Positions 32,325-43,791 of a DNA stretch of 64,000 nucleotides are shown here, in pieces (position 1 is the first letter of the stretch; each line of letters begins with the position of its first letter). The notes below the pieces were generated by a model that was given only the letters and a program-made list of their open reading frames with translations, made no database searches and was not told the origin of the DNA. Location of the stretch: positions 75,693,548 to 75,757,547 of the forward strand of contig CM056726.1 in NCBI GenBank assembly GCA_029844215.1, read 5' to 3'. The position numbers and the translations under genes were made by a program. The DNA comes from Przewalskia tangutica (taxonomy: Eukaryota; Streptophyta; Magnoliopsida; Solanales; Solanaceae).

Positions 32325-33674
32325 TGTCACGCCCCGAACCCCGGGCCCGTGACTGCTGCCCTACCTGGGCACCTTTCTACCTTAACAACACAAGTAAAAC
32401 TGCGGAAATTAAATAACACCTCACTTTTTTTTTTTAAAACCAACGTACGTGCAAGGGCAAGGCCGACAAGGCTGCCATATATACATAAACAAAATACACT
32501 ACACCGTACATGAGTCCAATCCCACATATGAATACAGACCTCTAGGAGTTAAGCTGAAATATGACGGGACAAGGCCCCGCCGTACCCAAAGCATACAAAT
32601 CACATCTTGAAGGATATATACCAAAAAGATAAACTCCTGGACAGAGGGAGCTATCCAAAAACCCTGAGCAGGGTCCTACACCTGCCGATCACCAAACTGC
32701 GTACCTAAACTGCGGCGTGAACGCGGCCGAAGGAGGTCGATGCGAAGAATGTACAAGTATGTGAGCGATGAAATGCGTAATAAAATCATAACAGTCTAAA
32801 CAAAACAGGAGACATGTCTGATAGTCAACCTACAGTACATAACACATAAGCAGTCATATCAAGTGAGGGACGCAGGCCCTCAAAGTCACTACTCAAATAT
32901 AACTATGGGTCTCACGCCCATAATATAAATCATGCCCGTGGAATCCTTCCTCACTGTCGGCAGTCCATGATGTATTAACACCAATAAGGATACATGAACA
33001 CCAAGTCCCATCTGTGTCCTAAATGCCTCGTGGTCTCATGCCCCGGAATCCCACATCGTAAAAGCATGACCATAGGGTAACACAACCAAATACGGGGACA
33101 TATATGATAATCAAATTACAACACATTGTGCCTTACTAACAATGAGAGTAAACAGTAGTATCCTTACAATATAAAATAGGAAGCTCATGATCAAAACAGG
33201 ACCATCCGCCCGCAATATCATTTAACTATCCTACTCCTGGGACTATTTCACCCGCATAGGCCGCGTGGACCCGCGTGAAGTATTCCTCGCATGGGACTAT
33301 TTCACCCGCATAAGCCCTTACGGACTCGCATGAGGTATTCCTCGCATAGGCTGGACCCGCCCGCATGGGACTATTTCACCCGCATAAGTCCTTACGGACC
33401 CGCATGAGGTATTCCTCGCATCGTGGGTAGCAATTCCACGGAATCTGCAAATGCCACAAACCCGGGGAATGACCCCGAAACGACTGATATACCAATAGCA
33501 CACAACCGGCTATTTCCAGTACACATAGGCAATTCTCAACTAATCAGGCCAAGTACTTATCAAGGTACCCATGGAAATAATTCTCAATTAACCAAGCCAA
33601 AGTACTTATCAAGGCACACATAGAATAATTCTCATTTGACAAGCCAAAGCACTTATCAAGGCACACATAGAATA
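32325..33674 (-). repeat. R4: minus-strand LTR fragment
   Basis: TGTCACGCCCCGAACCCCGG is the reverse complement of an LTR 3' end, so R4 lies in the opposite direction to H. It reads inward for 1350 bases and is interrupted by R5 at 33675; its remainder must lie beyond the window. Candidate target copy is CAAGG (32320-32324), partner unseen. It contains a poly-T run (about 32427), the LTR landmarks shared with R6 (CATGATTTATATT...), and an imperfect direct repeat (33240-33425). It is most similar to the R5 LTR but diverged. Confidence 0.82.
33240..33425 (-). repeat. Imperfect tandem repeat in R4 LTR
   Basis: Three units of about 60-70 bases built on GGGACTATTTCACCCGCATA and GGTATTCCTCGCAT. 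The reverse complement is the same repeat as in the R5 LTRs (45235-45420 and 52150-52345). Confidence 0.8.
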
Positions 33675-33809
33675 TGTTACACCCCGGAATTTCAGGATAT
33701 GTTTATAAGAACGTTCGTAAGAACAAAAAGATGTTAAGATTAGAGAAGAGTAAATTTATCGGAATTTTGGAATTGTCGGAAAAAGAAATATTGCGACGAA
33801 CGGGAGGGC

Positions 33810-33819
33810 GACACGTGTC
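33810..33819. promoter_or_regulatory. G-box core in R5 5' LTR
   Basis: GACACGTGTC, a perfect palindrome around CACGTG, about 205 bases upstream of the TATA-like box; repeated in the 3' LTR at 49969-49978. Confidence 0.5.
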
Positions 33820-34014
33820 ACCCCCCCCCCCCCCCTTAATGGTCTTGGACGAAAATGTGATGGGGGAAATGGTCATTTGACCATAATTTAAAAGACCAAG
33901 TCTTGCAAATGGCTTAGCTTGACATTGTTGACTAAAAGTCCAAGGGCCACTTGGCTAGGATCCATGTGAAACTCATCTAGGTCAACCAATTGTGTAGATC
34001 TTGACCCTCCATAG

Positions 34015-34025
34015 TATTATATATG
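34015..34025 (+). promoter_or_regulatory. TATA-like box of R5 5' LTR
   Basis: TATTATATATG with CCAATTG about 28 bases upstream. It replaces the CTATAAATAC box of the other family and is conserved in the 3' LTR (about 50165). Confidence 0.55.
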
Positions 34026-34570
34026 TGTGCAAGTAGCAAGACAAGGCTTTTTAACACTTAGTTAAATTTTCAAGAAAACCTTGAAGAGCATTATGAAGCT
34101 CTCGGCTTTGAGGGGTTCTTCAAGATGAAAATTTTCAATTCTTGCCCAATAATCTCCCCACTTTAAACCAAGGTTCCTAAGGGTATTGTAAGTGTTTCTC
34201 AATAGAAATATCCCGGAAAAATGGTGTTTTCGTATTAGTCGCAAGGCGAAAACCTAAAGGGTTATTCAACTTTGAAGTTGAAACTTGAAGATGAGTTGTT
34301 CATAAGCTTCTAAGGGTTGCTTGGAGTGGATTGGAACGTCGAAAGGAGGAGCTAAAGTTGCTAAGGAGCGACTTGTGATCTTGGATCATAATTGGGATAA
34401 TTGAGGTATAATCTTCGTTTTACTTTTGTAATTGAAGATTTCATGTTATGATAAGTTATAAGTGATCATGTGATTTGTGTTATGAAGTTTGATAAGTGAC
34501 ATGGATTATTGAAGCCTAGAACCGAAAAGGACATGATTAGCCTTTTGAAATTGAAATACAATTTTTGGAT

Positions 34571-34575
34571 GTTAA
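34571..34575. repeat. R6 target-site duplication, left copy (GTTAA)
   Basis: Identical to 43787-43791. Removing R6 and one copy makes the R5 5' LTR collinear with its 3' LTR (compare 50715-50725). Confidence 0.95.
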
Positions 34576-35217
34576 TGTCACGACCCGAACCCGGGCCCGT
34601 GACTGGTGCCTTACCCCGGGCACCCTAGTGATACAACATCAGAGAAAATCAGCGGAAATAAAAACATGAACATGAATTAAGAGACATGATAAATAAACAG
34701 GCCAACCAAAACAGTTGCCTTCAGTATATATACATAAACACGACGCTTATCCTTTTTGGACTACGCCCAACAGTACTACGCACCTAAGAAGTGACAACAA
34801 CTATGACGGGACAGGGCCCATACATACCACGAATGTACAAGAACCTGCTGACTCGTGGTAACATACCAAAGATAAGCCTCCGAAGAACAGAGCTTCAACA
34901 CGCTGAAATGTGATCCTATAAGCGGGGATCGGCGGTCGATGTACCTCTACTGCGGCATGAACGCGGCCCAGGAGGTCGATAACAGTACCAAGTATGTGAA
35001 GCGTAAAATCGTAAATGAAATCATAATAGTCTATATAAAGCAGAGACATGTATGATAACCAAACTACGATTCACAACATAAAAGCGATCATGTCAAGTCG
35101 TGGACTCACGCCTCAAAGTCATCCTCATGCGTGGAACTCCTTCCTCACCGCTGCGATCTAGGTACAAATCATGCGTCGTATAACGGTCTCGGCCCATCTT
35201 ATGGACCCAGATAGAAA

Positions 35218-35515
35218 CACGTGGAATACATTCGGTTCATCCCGAATCGGTAGTCGAGTGGAATACATTCGGATGAACCGTAGTCGAGTGAAGTACATTC
35301 GGATGAGCCGTGGTCGAGTGAAGTACATTCCGGATGAACCGTGAGTCGAGTGAAATACATTCCGGATGAACCGGTAGTCGAGTGAAGTACATTCCGGATG
35401 AGCCGTGGTCGAGTGAAATACATTCCGGATGAGCCGTGAGTCGAGTGAAATACATTCGGATGAACCGGTAGTCGAGTGAAATACATTCCTGGATGAGCGG
35501 TAGTCGAGTAGAACA
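35218..35515 (-). repeat. 33-bp minisatellite, 9 units (R6 3' LTR)
   Basis: Units contain GGATGAACCGGTAGTCGAGT followed by GAAATACATTCC. Several units have lost bases (CGTAGTCG, CATTCGGATG) at CCGG and CCCGG sites compared with the clean units of the other LTR. Because 33 is divisible by three, several reading frames stay open; I do not regard them as coding. Confidence 0.92.
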
Positions 35516-37499
35516 CGATGCTTGCACAACAAGGCTATCACGTAACATGGTCAAGTTTCATAACAACAAGCATAGAGTTATACACAACTCAAGGTACTTT
35601 CATTTTATGTCAAAGTCCGGATTTTAACCTAAAGTACTACGTGCGTTAAATTCCTTTAAGAGATTCATTCCTTTTCTAAAAGTCACCCGATACGTAATAT
35701 ATAAAAATGTGTGACTTATATCTTTTAAGTAAACCAAAACAACTTTCATACTTTCCTTTTTAAGACCAAATTAAGGCAATACCATGCCTTCCTTTTGGAC
35801 CAAAATACTTCTCTTTTAAAAGTCAAGTTACCACATTAAAACAAATGATAAAACCCTTCTTTTGTTTTCATAAAGTCGTTATAACCAACTTCCCATAAAA
35901 GTTATAACACTTTATGTTTTAAACCATTTTAAGACAACACAATGCCTTTCTTTTCCTAAAGTTCGGTTTGCCTAATTTCAATTACGCAAGTCTCTTTTTA
36001 GAAAAGTTTCATAGTTCAATGTCTTAACCTCTTTTAAAACAATAGAGTAACATATGCCATAGGTGAGTAGGTTAATCTTGTTCATAATCAATCTTATTAA
36101 GCGACCATGATCTAGAAAATGTAATATCATTTTGTCTCATCTTAGCTTCTATGCGGATGGAGGTTTCTCTTGGTTTTAATAATACTTAATTATTCAATAC
36201 ATTTTCCTTTATTAACTGCAGATGGTTTATTGATACACATTCTGATTTCCGAAATCAGTAAAACATTATTCCTTTTAAAAACCAAGTACTTATTACTCAC
36301 GAATGAGGTTTCACACAAAATCCATATTAATTCATTTAAGTTAAGTCTCTTATCTTATAAGATCCAGTCTCTTAACTTTTGAAATTAATAAACCATTCAT
36401 TTTACCACCCTTAAGACGTTATACCTAACTTCCCATAAAGCTAGTATAACACTTATATTTTAAAACAACCAAATACAATTAACACGTATACGCTCTGCAC
36501 TACATAGCTCACATATCATGCTAGAAAAGATAGGAAGAGGTTCACATACCTCGCGACGATTATCGACTAATAGCAAAATGCTCCAAGTACCTCAAACCGT
36601 CGCTACTCCTTGCTAAGTAGATCACGCCATACGTAGTACTTCAACCTATAGAGGCCACAAGGCGCCTATTAACATCCTAGATCTCAATGTAGAATATTCT
36701 ACGAGAAAATTCGCACCTCCCACAAACAGCGTAAATCTCCTCCTCAATCGAGGCCGGCTACCAAGCCAACCAGGGGGGGGGGTTTGCACGTCTAACCGGA
36801 CGTGTACAATTCTACTACACAGTAATGCTACACAAGTCTACTGTAATACAGTCCTATGTAATTACAGTTCAGTTCTCTTATTTAAATTCAGGCTTAAGTC
36901 GCAAGACATTGCCGCACAACTATGTTCAATTCTATATATAGTATACTTCAACTATATATTCCAACAACATGTAATTTCCAATTACAATAGAAGGTCAAGA
37001 GTGTTTACCTCGATAAGCCCAAAATTATCCGAGTTTATATGTCGATCCTGAGCAAGGTTTAGCTCCTACTCCGTGCGCTCCAACCCGCTCCAAACAACCC
37101 TTAGAAGTTCTAACCAACTTCTACCTAACACTTCAACTACAGGTGAAGATTTACTTAGGGTTTCGTTTTTGTGACTGAGGGAAGTATAATAGTATTTTCT
37201 GGGCTTTTGTATAAGTGTAACCTTGGGAATACTATAAGGTATTTGGGCCAAGGTATTTGGGCATTATAACAATACTTGGAGAGTATTTCTATACCACAAA
37301 AGGGGGGTATTTATACGAGACAACAAGGCTAGGGGGGGTGTACCCCACGGTTAGGGCACTACAAAGGGGAGGGGGTGGCTCTCGGCCAAGCTCACTCAAG
37401 GGGGAGGGGGTGTGGTGGACGAAAACAACAAGAGGGAGAGGGAGGGATTTTTCAAGACTTAGACAATTTTTGGATGAATAAGTTCATCAACTTAGAGGG

Positions 37500-37509
37500 G
37501 TATTTATAG
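37500..37509 (-). promoter_or_regulatory. TATA box of R6 3' LTR
   Basis: GTATTTATAG on the + strand (CTATAAATAC on the minus strand), with CCAATGG nearby at about 37533. Confidence 0.65.
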
Positions 37510-37933
37510 GTCAAGAAATGGCCAACCAATGGCCAAGATCTATCCAAGTGTAAGGCAAGTGTAAGGTCAAGATGAAGCCATGTGTTTGTGGGTCCCACTT
37601 GCTCATCAACTACACAAAATATCCTACCTAACCCTTGACCACAATTTTTGCACAAAAAACGTGCCCATTTTTCCCTTTGGCCGTCCACTTCCTTCCAATG
37701 TGAGGGTGACACATGTCACCCTCCCGTTGGTCCAAAATGTTTCGTCTCTCGGAAAAATCCGAAAAAATTATTAATGACATAGCCGTAATTTTCCCTACGA
37801 AAGCTGTGGAAACGTTTCGTCGAAAAACGACTCCTTTCGGTACTTGTGCACAAAATTTCATTCTTGCCTAATCTTTAAGGCTCAAATTTATATACGTACG
37901 CCCTCACGTCATACCTGGAAATACGGTATAATA

Positions 37934-37950
37934 TTCTCCTCCTTAGAAAC
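37934..37950 (-). other. Polypurine tract of R6
   Basis: On the + strand TCTCCTCCTTAGAAACATTC follows the LTR; its complement is the AAGGAGGAGA purine tract with the conserved GAATGTTTC. Confidence 0.8.
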
Positions 37951-39230
37951 ATTCGTCCGAATGTTCCTTCTAAGCCTCAAAACAAACATGCGCGAGATAG
38001 TCTTCACTACTATACTTACGAGAACAATCTGCCACACCGCCACGAAACACTGCAAATACTTACATCCAAGTCCACGAGGAAACACCTCTAACATCACAAA
38101 CTTTTGTCACTTTGCGCGAGGTTCTAGTGTCACTCCGGCGACCAACAAATGGTACGGTGCATGCGATCCCCGAGGTCTAAAATATACATCCTTCGTGATC
38201 TTCTCCTTCACAAGAAATGATCATATCTAAGCTCGCAATACATGCTCGCCTCTACCCTTACTCGTCGTACTCTTCTCGAACACTTGAACTCTTCTAGTAT
38301 CGTACCACACTTGATCCAACGCCGCTTTCCAACCCGAGTCACTACTCCAAACTTGGTCATCTTACTATCCTCGATTTCTTCTAGGGCCATTCTCGGCCTT
38401 CACGAACTGATTTTGGTCGAACATATCCACGAACTCATACGATGGTCATCTAAACTTGGGCCTAGCACCCTCGTGACCCTACCATCTGGCGGGACCACCC
38501 GAGGACCCACCTTAAAACAGCCGCGGGTTGGCCGCAACATGGCCCCAACCAGACCCACTTAACGCATCAAGCTCTTGTTCCCCGATCCGGAACAATCTTA
38601 CCTATACAGGTCATGAAAGCTACCACTTCCTTTTCACACCACCCATGGACTTATCCCACAACACATTTTACGCATACCAAGTATTTCAACAAAGACTAAC
38701 CGTAAGAAACTCTCCTTTAAGACGACGCACCTCTAAGGTCTCAACATGAAATATTCTAGGGTTCACACTTCCCATGCCCCCATACTTATCCTTCCAACTA
38801 ACCATGTTTTCTAACTCACAAATAACACAACGCTATTCGTACATAGCACAAAAATATAAGGTCATCATATCACGCATACCAATATCTAGGGTTAAGGATA
38901 TACGAAGCTACCGCTCACTCTAATCATAGACACGCCTGCAGGCATAACCGTAGAAAGCGATGAACACGCCATCGATCCTGGTGAGGCTGCGTCTTTGCGG
39001 TACCCTTCTATAAGCACGATCTCGTCACATGGCCTGACGGCGCAGTGAAACAAGCACCGATAAAAAGACGACATTCCCCGGGATGATGTTTGCCACATCG
39101 TGCACCGAGGGACATGAATCTCGCCGCTAGCACTCACGCATACCGTGAACGAAGCCTTGGAGCTCGACCGGCTCGAATACCACGAACGCCACGATGGTGT
39201 GGGGACCACTGCATCGGTGGAGGTACATAA

Positions 39231-40150
39231 CTAGGCTCTTCGAGGCGGTCCGCCTCGAAAGTTACCAAAGGACCCTACTGTTCTGGCCCTCTTCTGCTGA
39301 TCTCGGTCATTCCGTCGACCTCTCCGTGCCTCACATCCTAGTGCATGAGCTTGCATGCGGGCAATGTCCATGTCCGGCTGAATTGCTACACCCGTACAAG
39401 CCTCTGCCAAGTAATCATCTAGCCCGGTAACGTAGCGGTGTACTCTGTCCTCCATGGTCGCCACTAAAGCGGGGACATATCGAGCCAATGAGTCGAACTC
39501 CACATTATACTCTCTAACCGTCCGCCCGTCCTGCTTCAACGTCAAAAATCTGTCGGCCCGAGCCCTCCTCATCTGTGGGGGCAAGAAATGTGCAAGAAAA
39601 GCCCTTGAGAACTCGTCCCATACGGCTGGAAGTGCATGTTCTTCCCGGGACAACTCTCACGAATCAAACCGATCAGCTGCGATATCGCGCGGTGATGCGA
39701 ACCAATACCACCGACTGCGCCTGCGAGACTCGATCACTCATGATCCAGTAGGCTTCGGATAAACTCGAGGGTCATCCTCGCTCTCGATCCATAGAACAAC
39801 GGTGGGCTCTGACTCGTAAATTCACGTAGCCTCAAACCGCATGCGCTCGGGGTGAACTACGGGTGCTCACGGGGCTGCTGCGTCGGCCTATCCTCATCTC
39901 GCCACGACCACGGCGATGGCCATCTCCTTGTACCCATCTCATCTGCTCCGGTGTGAGACCGAGACTCGGTATTGTAGTCTCGGCGACCATCTGCGACTCT
40001 AAACTCTCTTTGGTCTTGTGGCGTCGAAACTTCGCCGTCGGAAGCACTGCTCGTGCAACGGGCCTGCGCCCTCGTACTCCTCTGTATCTCACCAACAGCT
40101 CCCTCGACTGCCTTGCCCATCTGGGCCTGGGTTGCCTTACGCGGAGGCAT
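39231..40150 (-). pseudogene. gag: gag of R6 (frameshifted)
   Basis: The frame starts at 40150 with MPPRKATQAQMGKAVEGAV and is followed for about 95 codons before shifting. The Gag core is well preserved in the frame 39653-39231: FSRAFLAHFLPPQMRRARAD, DGRTVREYNVEFDSLARYVP, then MEDRVHRYVTGLDDYLAEAC and DMDIARMQAHALG, a retrotransposon Gag domain. The basic tail (RRGRRNDRDQQKRAR) follows. No zinc knuckle is readable and there is no protease or RT downstream. Gag from a copy like this could contribute to particles, but pol functions would have to come from elsewhere. Confidence 0.85.
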
Positions 40151-40342
40151 AACTGGTAAAGGAAAGGAATACGTCAGAGGGGCCCAACTTATCACACAGC
40201 TCTAGGGCACGATCTCAGAATGAGAAGAATGGAAACCAATCCTAAATGTCCTATAGCCTCCTGATTATAGATGTGGTGCACAACACACCGATAATCAAGA
40301 CTCTACTAGACACGGTCTGTAGACACTTTCCGAGGACTAACT

Positions 40343-40354
40343 GCTCTGATACCA
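40343..40354 (-). other. Primer-binding site of R6 (intact)
   Basis: GCTCTGATACCA on the + strand is the exact complement of TGGTATCAGAGC, with the CAG intact, unlike the sites in R1, R2, R3 and R8. Confidence 0.92.
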
Positions 40355-41039
40355 CTTTTGTCACGACCCGAACCCGGGCCCGTGACTGGTGCCTTACCCC
40401 GGGCACCCTAGTGATACAACATCAGAGAAAATCAGCGGAAATAAAAACATGAACATGAATTAAGAGACATGATAAATAAACAGGCCAACCAAAACAGTTG
40501 CCTTCAGTATATATACATAAACACGACGCTTATCCTTTTACATTCTCTCGCCCACAAGTACTACGGACCTCTAAGAAGTGATAACAACTATGGCGGGGAC
40601 AGGGCCGCCATACCACGAATGTACAAGAACCTGCTGCACTCGTGGTAACATACCAAAGATAAGCCTCGAAGGAACGGAGCTTCCCAACACGCTGAAATGT
40701 GATCCTATAAGCGGGGATCGGCGATCGATGTACCTCTACTGCGGCATGAACGCAGCGGCCGAGGTCGATAACAGTACCAAGTATGTGAAAGCGTAAAATC
40801 AGTAAATGAAATCATAATAGTATATATAAAGCGGAGACATGTATGATAACCAAACTACGATTCACAACATAAAAGCGATCATGTCAAGTCGTGACTCACG
40901 CCCTCAAAGTCATCCTCATGCTCGTGGAACTCCTTCCTCACCGCCGTGATCTAGGTACAAATCATGTGATACGTATAACGGTCTCGGCCCATCTTATGGA
41001 CCCGGATAGAAACATGTGGAATACATTCCTGCTCATCCC

Positions 41040-41392
41040 ATGAACCGGTAGTCGAGTGGAATACATTCCCGGATGAACCGGTAGTCGAGTGAAATGCATT
41101 CCCGGATGAACCGGTAGTCGAGTGAAGTACATTCTCGGATGAACAGGTAGTCGAGTGAAATACATTCCCGGATGAACCGGTAGTCGAGTGAAATACATTC
41201 CCGGATGAACCGGTAGTCGAGTGAAGTACATTCCCGGATGAACCGATAGTCGAGTGAAATACATTCCCGGATGAACCGGTAGTCGAGTGAAATACATTCC
41301 CGGATGAACCGGTAGTCGAGTGAAATACATTCCCGGATGAACCGGTAGTCGAGTGAAATACATTCCCGGATGAACCGGTAGTCGAGTAGAAC
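41040..41392 (-). repeat. 33-bp minisatellite, 11 units (R6 5' LTR)
   Basis: Eleven near-perfect units built on CATTCCCGGATGAACCGG followed by TAGTCGAGTGAAATA. Only a few single-base variants occur (ATGCATTC, GAACAGGTAG, AACCGATAG). It yields three overlapping minus-strand ORFs of 133-168 codons with an 11-residue period (NVFHSTTGSSG in one frame). Confidence 0.95.
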
Positions 41393-43349
41393 ACAGTACT
41401 TGCACAACAAGGCTATCACACGTAACATGGTCAAGTTTCATAACAACAAGCATAGGCAAGTTATACACAACTCAAGGTACTTTCATTTTATGTCAAAGTC
41501 CGGATTTTAACCCTAAAGTACTACGTACGTTAAATTCCTTTTAAGAGATTCATTCCTTTTCTAAAAGTCACCCGATACCCGTAGTATATAAAAAATGTGT
41601 GACTTATATCTTTTAAGTAAACCAAAACAACTTTCATACTTTCCTTTTTAAGACCAAATTAAGGCAATACCATGCCTTCCTTTTGGACCAAAATACTTCT
41701 CTTTTAAAAGTCAAGTTACCACATTAAAACAAATGATAAAACCCTTCTTTTGTTTTCATAAAGTCGTTATAACCAACTTTCCATAAAGCTGTTATAACAC
41801 TTTATGTTTTAAACCATTTTAAGACAACACAATGCCTTTCTTTTCCCTAAAAGTTCGGTTTGCCTAATTTCAATTACGCAAGTCTCTTTTTAGAAAAGTT
41901 TCATAGTTCAATGTCTTAACCTCTTTTTAAAACAATAGAGTAACATATGCCATAGGTGAGTAGGTTAATCTTGTTCATAATCAATCTTATTAAGCAACCA
42001 TGATCTAGAAAATGTAATATCATCTTGTCTCATCTTAGCTTATGCGGATGGAGGTTTCTCTTGGTTTTAATAATACTTAATTATTCAATACATTTTCCTT
42101 TATTAACGCGATGGTTTATTGATACACATTCGATTTCCAAATCGATAAAACATTATTCCTTTTAAAAACCAAGTACTCATTACTCACGAATGAGGTTTCA
42201 CAAAATCCATATTAATTCATTTAAGTTAAGTCTCTTATCTTATAAGATCCATCTCTTAACTTTTGAAATTAATAAACCATTCATTTTACCACTTTAAGAC
42301 GTTATACCTAACTTCCCATAAAGCTAGTATAACACTTATGTTTTAAAACAACCAAATACAATTAACACGTATGCGTCTACCGTACTCATAGCTCACACAT
42401 ATCATGCTAGAAAAGATAGGAAGAGGTTCAGATACCTCCCTACGATTATCGACTAATAGCAAAAAGGTCCAAGTACCTCAAACAGACGGCGACAACTTAA
42501 GCTAAGTAGATCACGCCATCCGTAGTAGTTCAACCGATAGAGGCCACAAGGCGCCTATTAACATCCTAGATCTCAATGTAGAATATTCTACGAAAATTCG
42601 CACCTCCCCACATGGCGTAAATCTCTCCTCAATCGAGGCCGCTACCAAGCCAACCGGGGGTTTGCACGCCTAACCGGACGTGTACAATTCTACTACAGAA
42701 TACTACACAAGTTTCATGTCTGATACCTATGTAATTACAATTCGATTCTCTTATTTAAATTCGGGCTTAAGTCGCAAGACATTTGCACAACTATGTTCAA
42801 TTCTATATATAGTATACTTCAACTATATATTCCAACAACATGTAATTTCCAATTACAATAGAAGGTCAAGAGTGTTTACCTCGATAAGCCCAAAATTATC
42901 CGAGTTTATATGTCGATCCCGAGCAAGGTTTAGCTCTACTCCGTGCGCTCAACCCGCCTCAAACAACCCTTAGAAGTTCTAACCAACTTCTACCTAACAC
43001 TTCAACTACGGTGAAGATTTACTTAGGGTTTCGTTTTTTGTGAGGAAGTATAATAGTATTTTACTGGCTTTTGTATAAGTGTAACCTTGGGAATACTATA
43101 AGGTATTTGGGCGAGTATTTCGGCATTATAACAATACTTGGAGAGTATTTCTATACCACAAAGGGGTATTTATACGAGACAACAAGGCTAGGGGGTGTAC
43201 CCACGGTTAGGAGCACTACTGAGGGGAGGGTGGCTCTCGGCCAAGCTCACTCGAGGGGAGGGTGTGGTGGGCGAAAACAACAAGAGGAGAGGAGGATTTT
43301 TCAAGACTTAGACAATTTTTGGATGAATAAGTTCATCAACTTAGAGGGG

Positions 43350-43359
43350 TATTTATAGG
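43350..43359 (-). promoter_or_regulatory. TATA box of R6 5' LTR
   Basis: CTATAAATAC on the minus strand, 428 bases from the LTR start, with CCATTGGTTGGCC upstream. This would drive the gag RNA of R6. Confidence 0.7.
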
Positions 43360-43786
43360 TCAAGAAATGGCCAACCAATGGCCAAGATCTATCCAAGTGT
43401 AAGGCAAGTGTAAGGTCAAGATGAAGCCATGTGTTTGTGGGTCCCACTTGCTCATCAACTACACAAAATATCCTACCTAACCCTTGACCACAATTTTTGC
43501 ACAAAAAACGTGCCCACTTTTCCCTTTGGCCGTCCACTTCCTTCCAATGTGAGGGTGACACATGTCACCCTCCCGTTGGTCCAAAATGTTTCGTCTCTCG
43601 GAAAAATCCGCAAAAATTATTAATGACATAGCCGGAATTTTCCCTACGAAAGTTGTGGAAACGTTTCGTCGAAAAACGACTCCTTTCGGTACTTGTGCAC
43701 AAAATTTCATTCTTTCCTAATCTTTAAGGCTCAAATTTATATACGTACGCCCTCACGTACATACCCTGGAAATACGGGGTATAACA

Positions 43787-43791
43787 GTTAA
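43787..43791. repeat. R6 target-site duplication, right copy (GTTAA)
   Basis: Matches 34571-34575; R5 LTR sequence resumes with TTAGAATCG. Confidence 0.95.

Larger units (their letters stand above)
33675..34575 (+). repeat. R5 5' LTR, first part
   Basis: Starts TGTTACACCCCGG and includes the G-box core GACACGTGTC (33810-33819) followed by a run of about 17 C; the 3' LTR has only 6 C there. CCAATTG (about 33987) and a TATTATATATG box (34015-34025) form the likely promoter. It stops at GTTAA, the R6 target site. Confidence 0.9.
34576..37933 (-). repeat. R6 3' LTR
   Basis: On the + strand it begins TGTCACGACCCGAACCCGGG (clean) and ends GGTATAATATT, a degraded inner end. It contains nine 33-bp units (35218-35515), the inverted repeat with ACTTCCCATAAAG loop (36416-36449), a run of G (36773-36782; shorter in the other LTR), a G-rich tract (37300-37410) and a TATA box (37500-37509, read on the minus strand). 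Confidence 0.93.
37934..40358 (-). other. R6 internal region
   Basis: Read on the minus strand: primer-binding site, gag (40150 down to about 39231), then about 1.3 kb without recognisable coding that is collinear with R8 and R1 (for example CTAAACTTGGGCCTAGCACC at 38449-38468, also in R8 at about 57311). The integrase relic of R8 (56905-57192) is mostly missing, so R6 carries an additional deletion. Confidence 0.8.
34576..43786 (-). mobile_element. R6: complete minus-strand element with gag only, 9.2 kb
   Basis: R6 has LTRs at 40359-43786 (5', 3.43 kb) and 34576-37933 (3', 3.36 kb), a clean primer-binding site, a polypurine tract and a perfect target-site duplication GTTAA. The interior (2.4 kb) encodes a frameshifted gag and no pol, so the element is non-autonomous. 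Both LTRs contain a 33-bp minisatellite (11 and 9 units). It is the same subfamily as R7. Confidence 0.95.
40359..43786 (-). repeat. R6 5' LTR
   Basis: Both ends are clean: TGTCACGACCCGAACCCGGG at 40359 and CCTGGAAATACGGGGTATAACA at 43786. It contains eleven 33-bp units, inverted repeats (for example about 41766-41799 and 42301-42334), the Sanger-like clean 40990-41600 stretch, and a TATA box (43350-43359). It encodes nothing convincing. Confidence 0.95.

Noticed and set aside
35218..35515. CRISPR-like regular repeat array
   Set aside because: The units are contiguous without unique spacers, lie inside an LTR and in a plant-type element. It is a minisatellite.
37256..37481. ORFs around the G-rich tract downstream of the LTR promoters
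   Set aside because: They translate low-complexity leader sequence in LTRs and recur only because LTRs are repeated.
39832..40195. Extra ORFs on the + strand opposite R6 gag (for example 39863-40159)
   Set aside because: Antisense shadows of gag; no domain and no conservation separate from gag.
40951..41468. Three overlapping minus-strand ORFs (133-168 codons) with 11-residue repeats
   Set aside because: They are translations of the 33-bp minisatellite in three frames. A unit length divisible by three without stops keeps all frames open, there is no flanking domain, and the copy in the other LTR has different frames.
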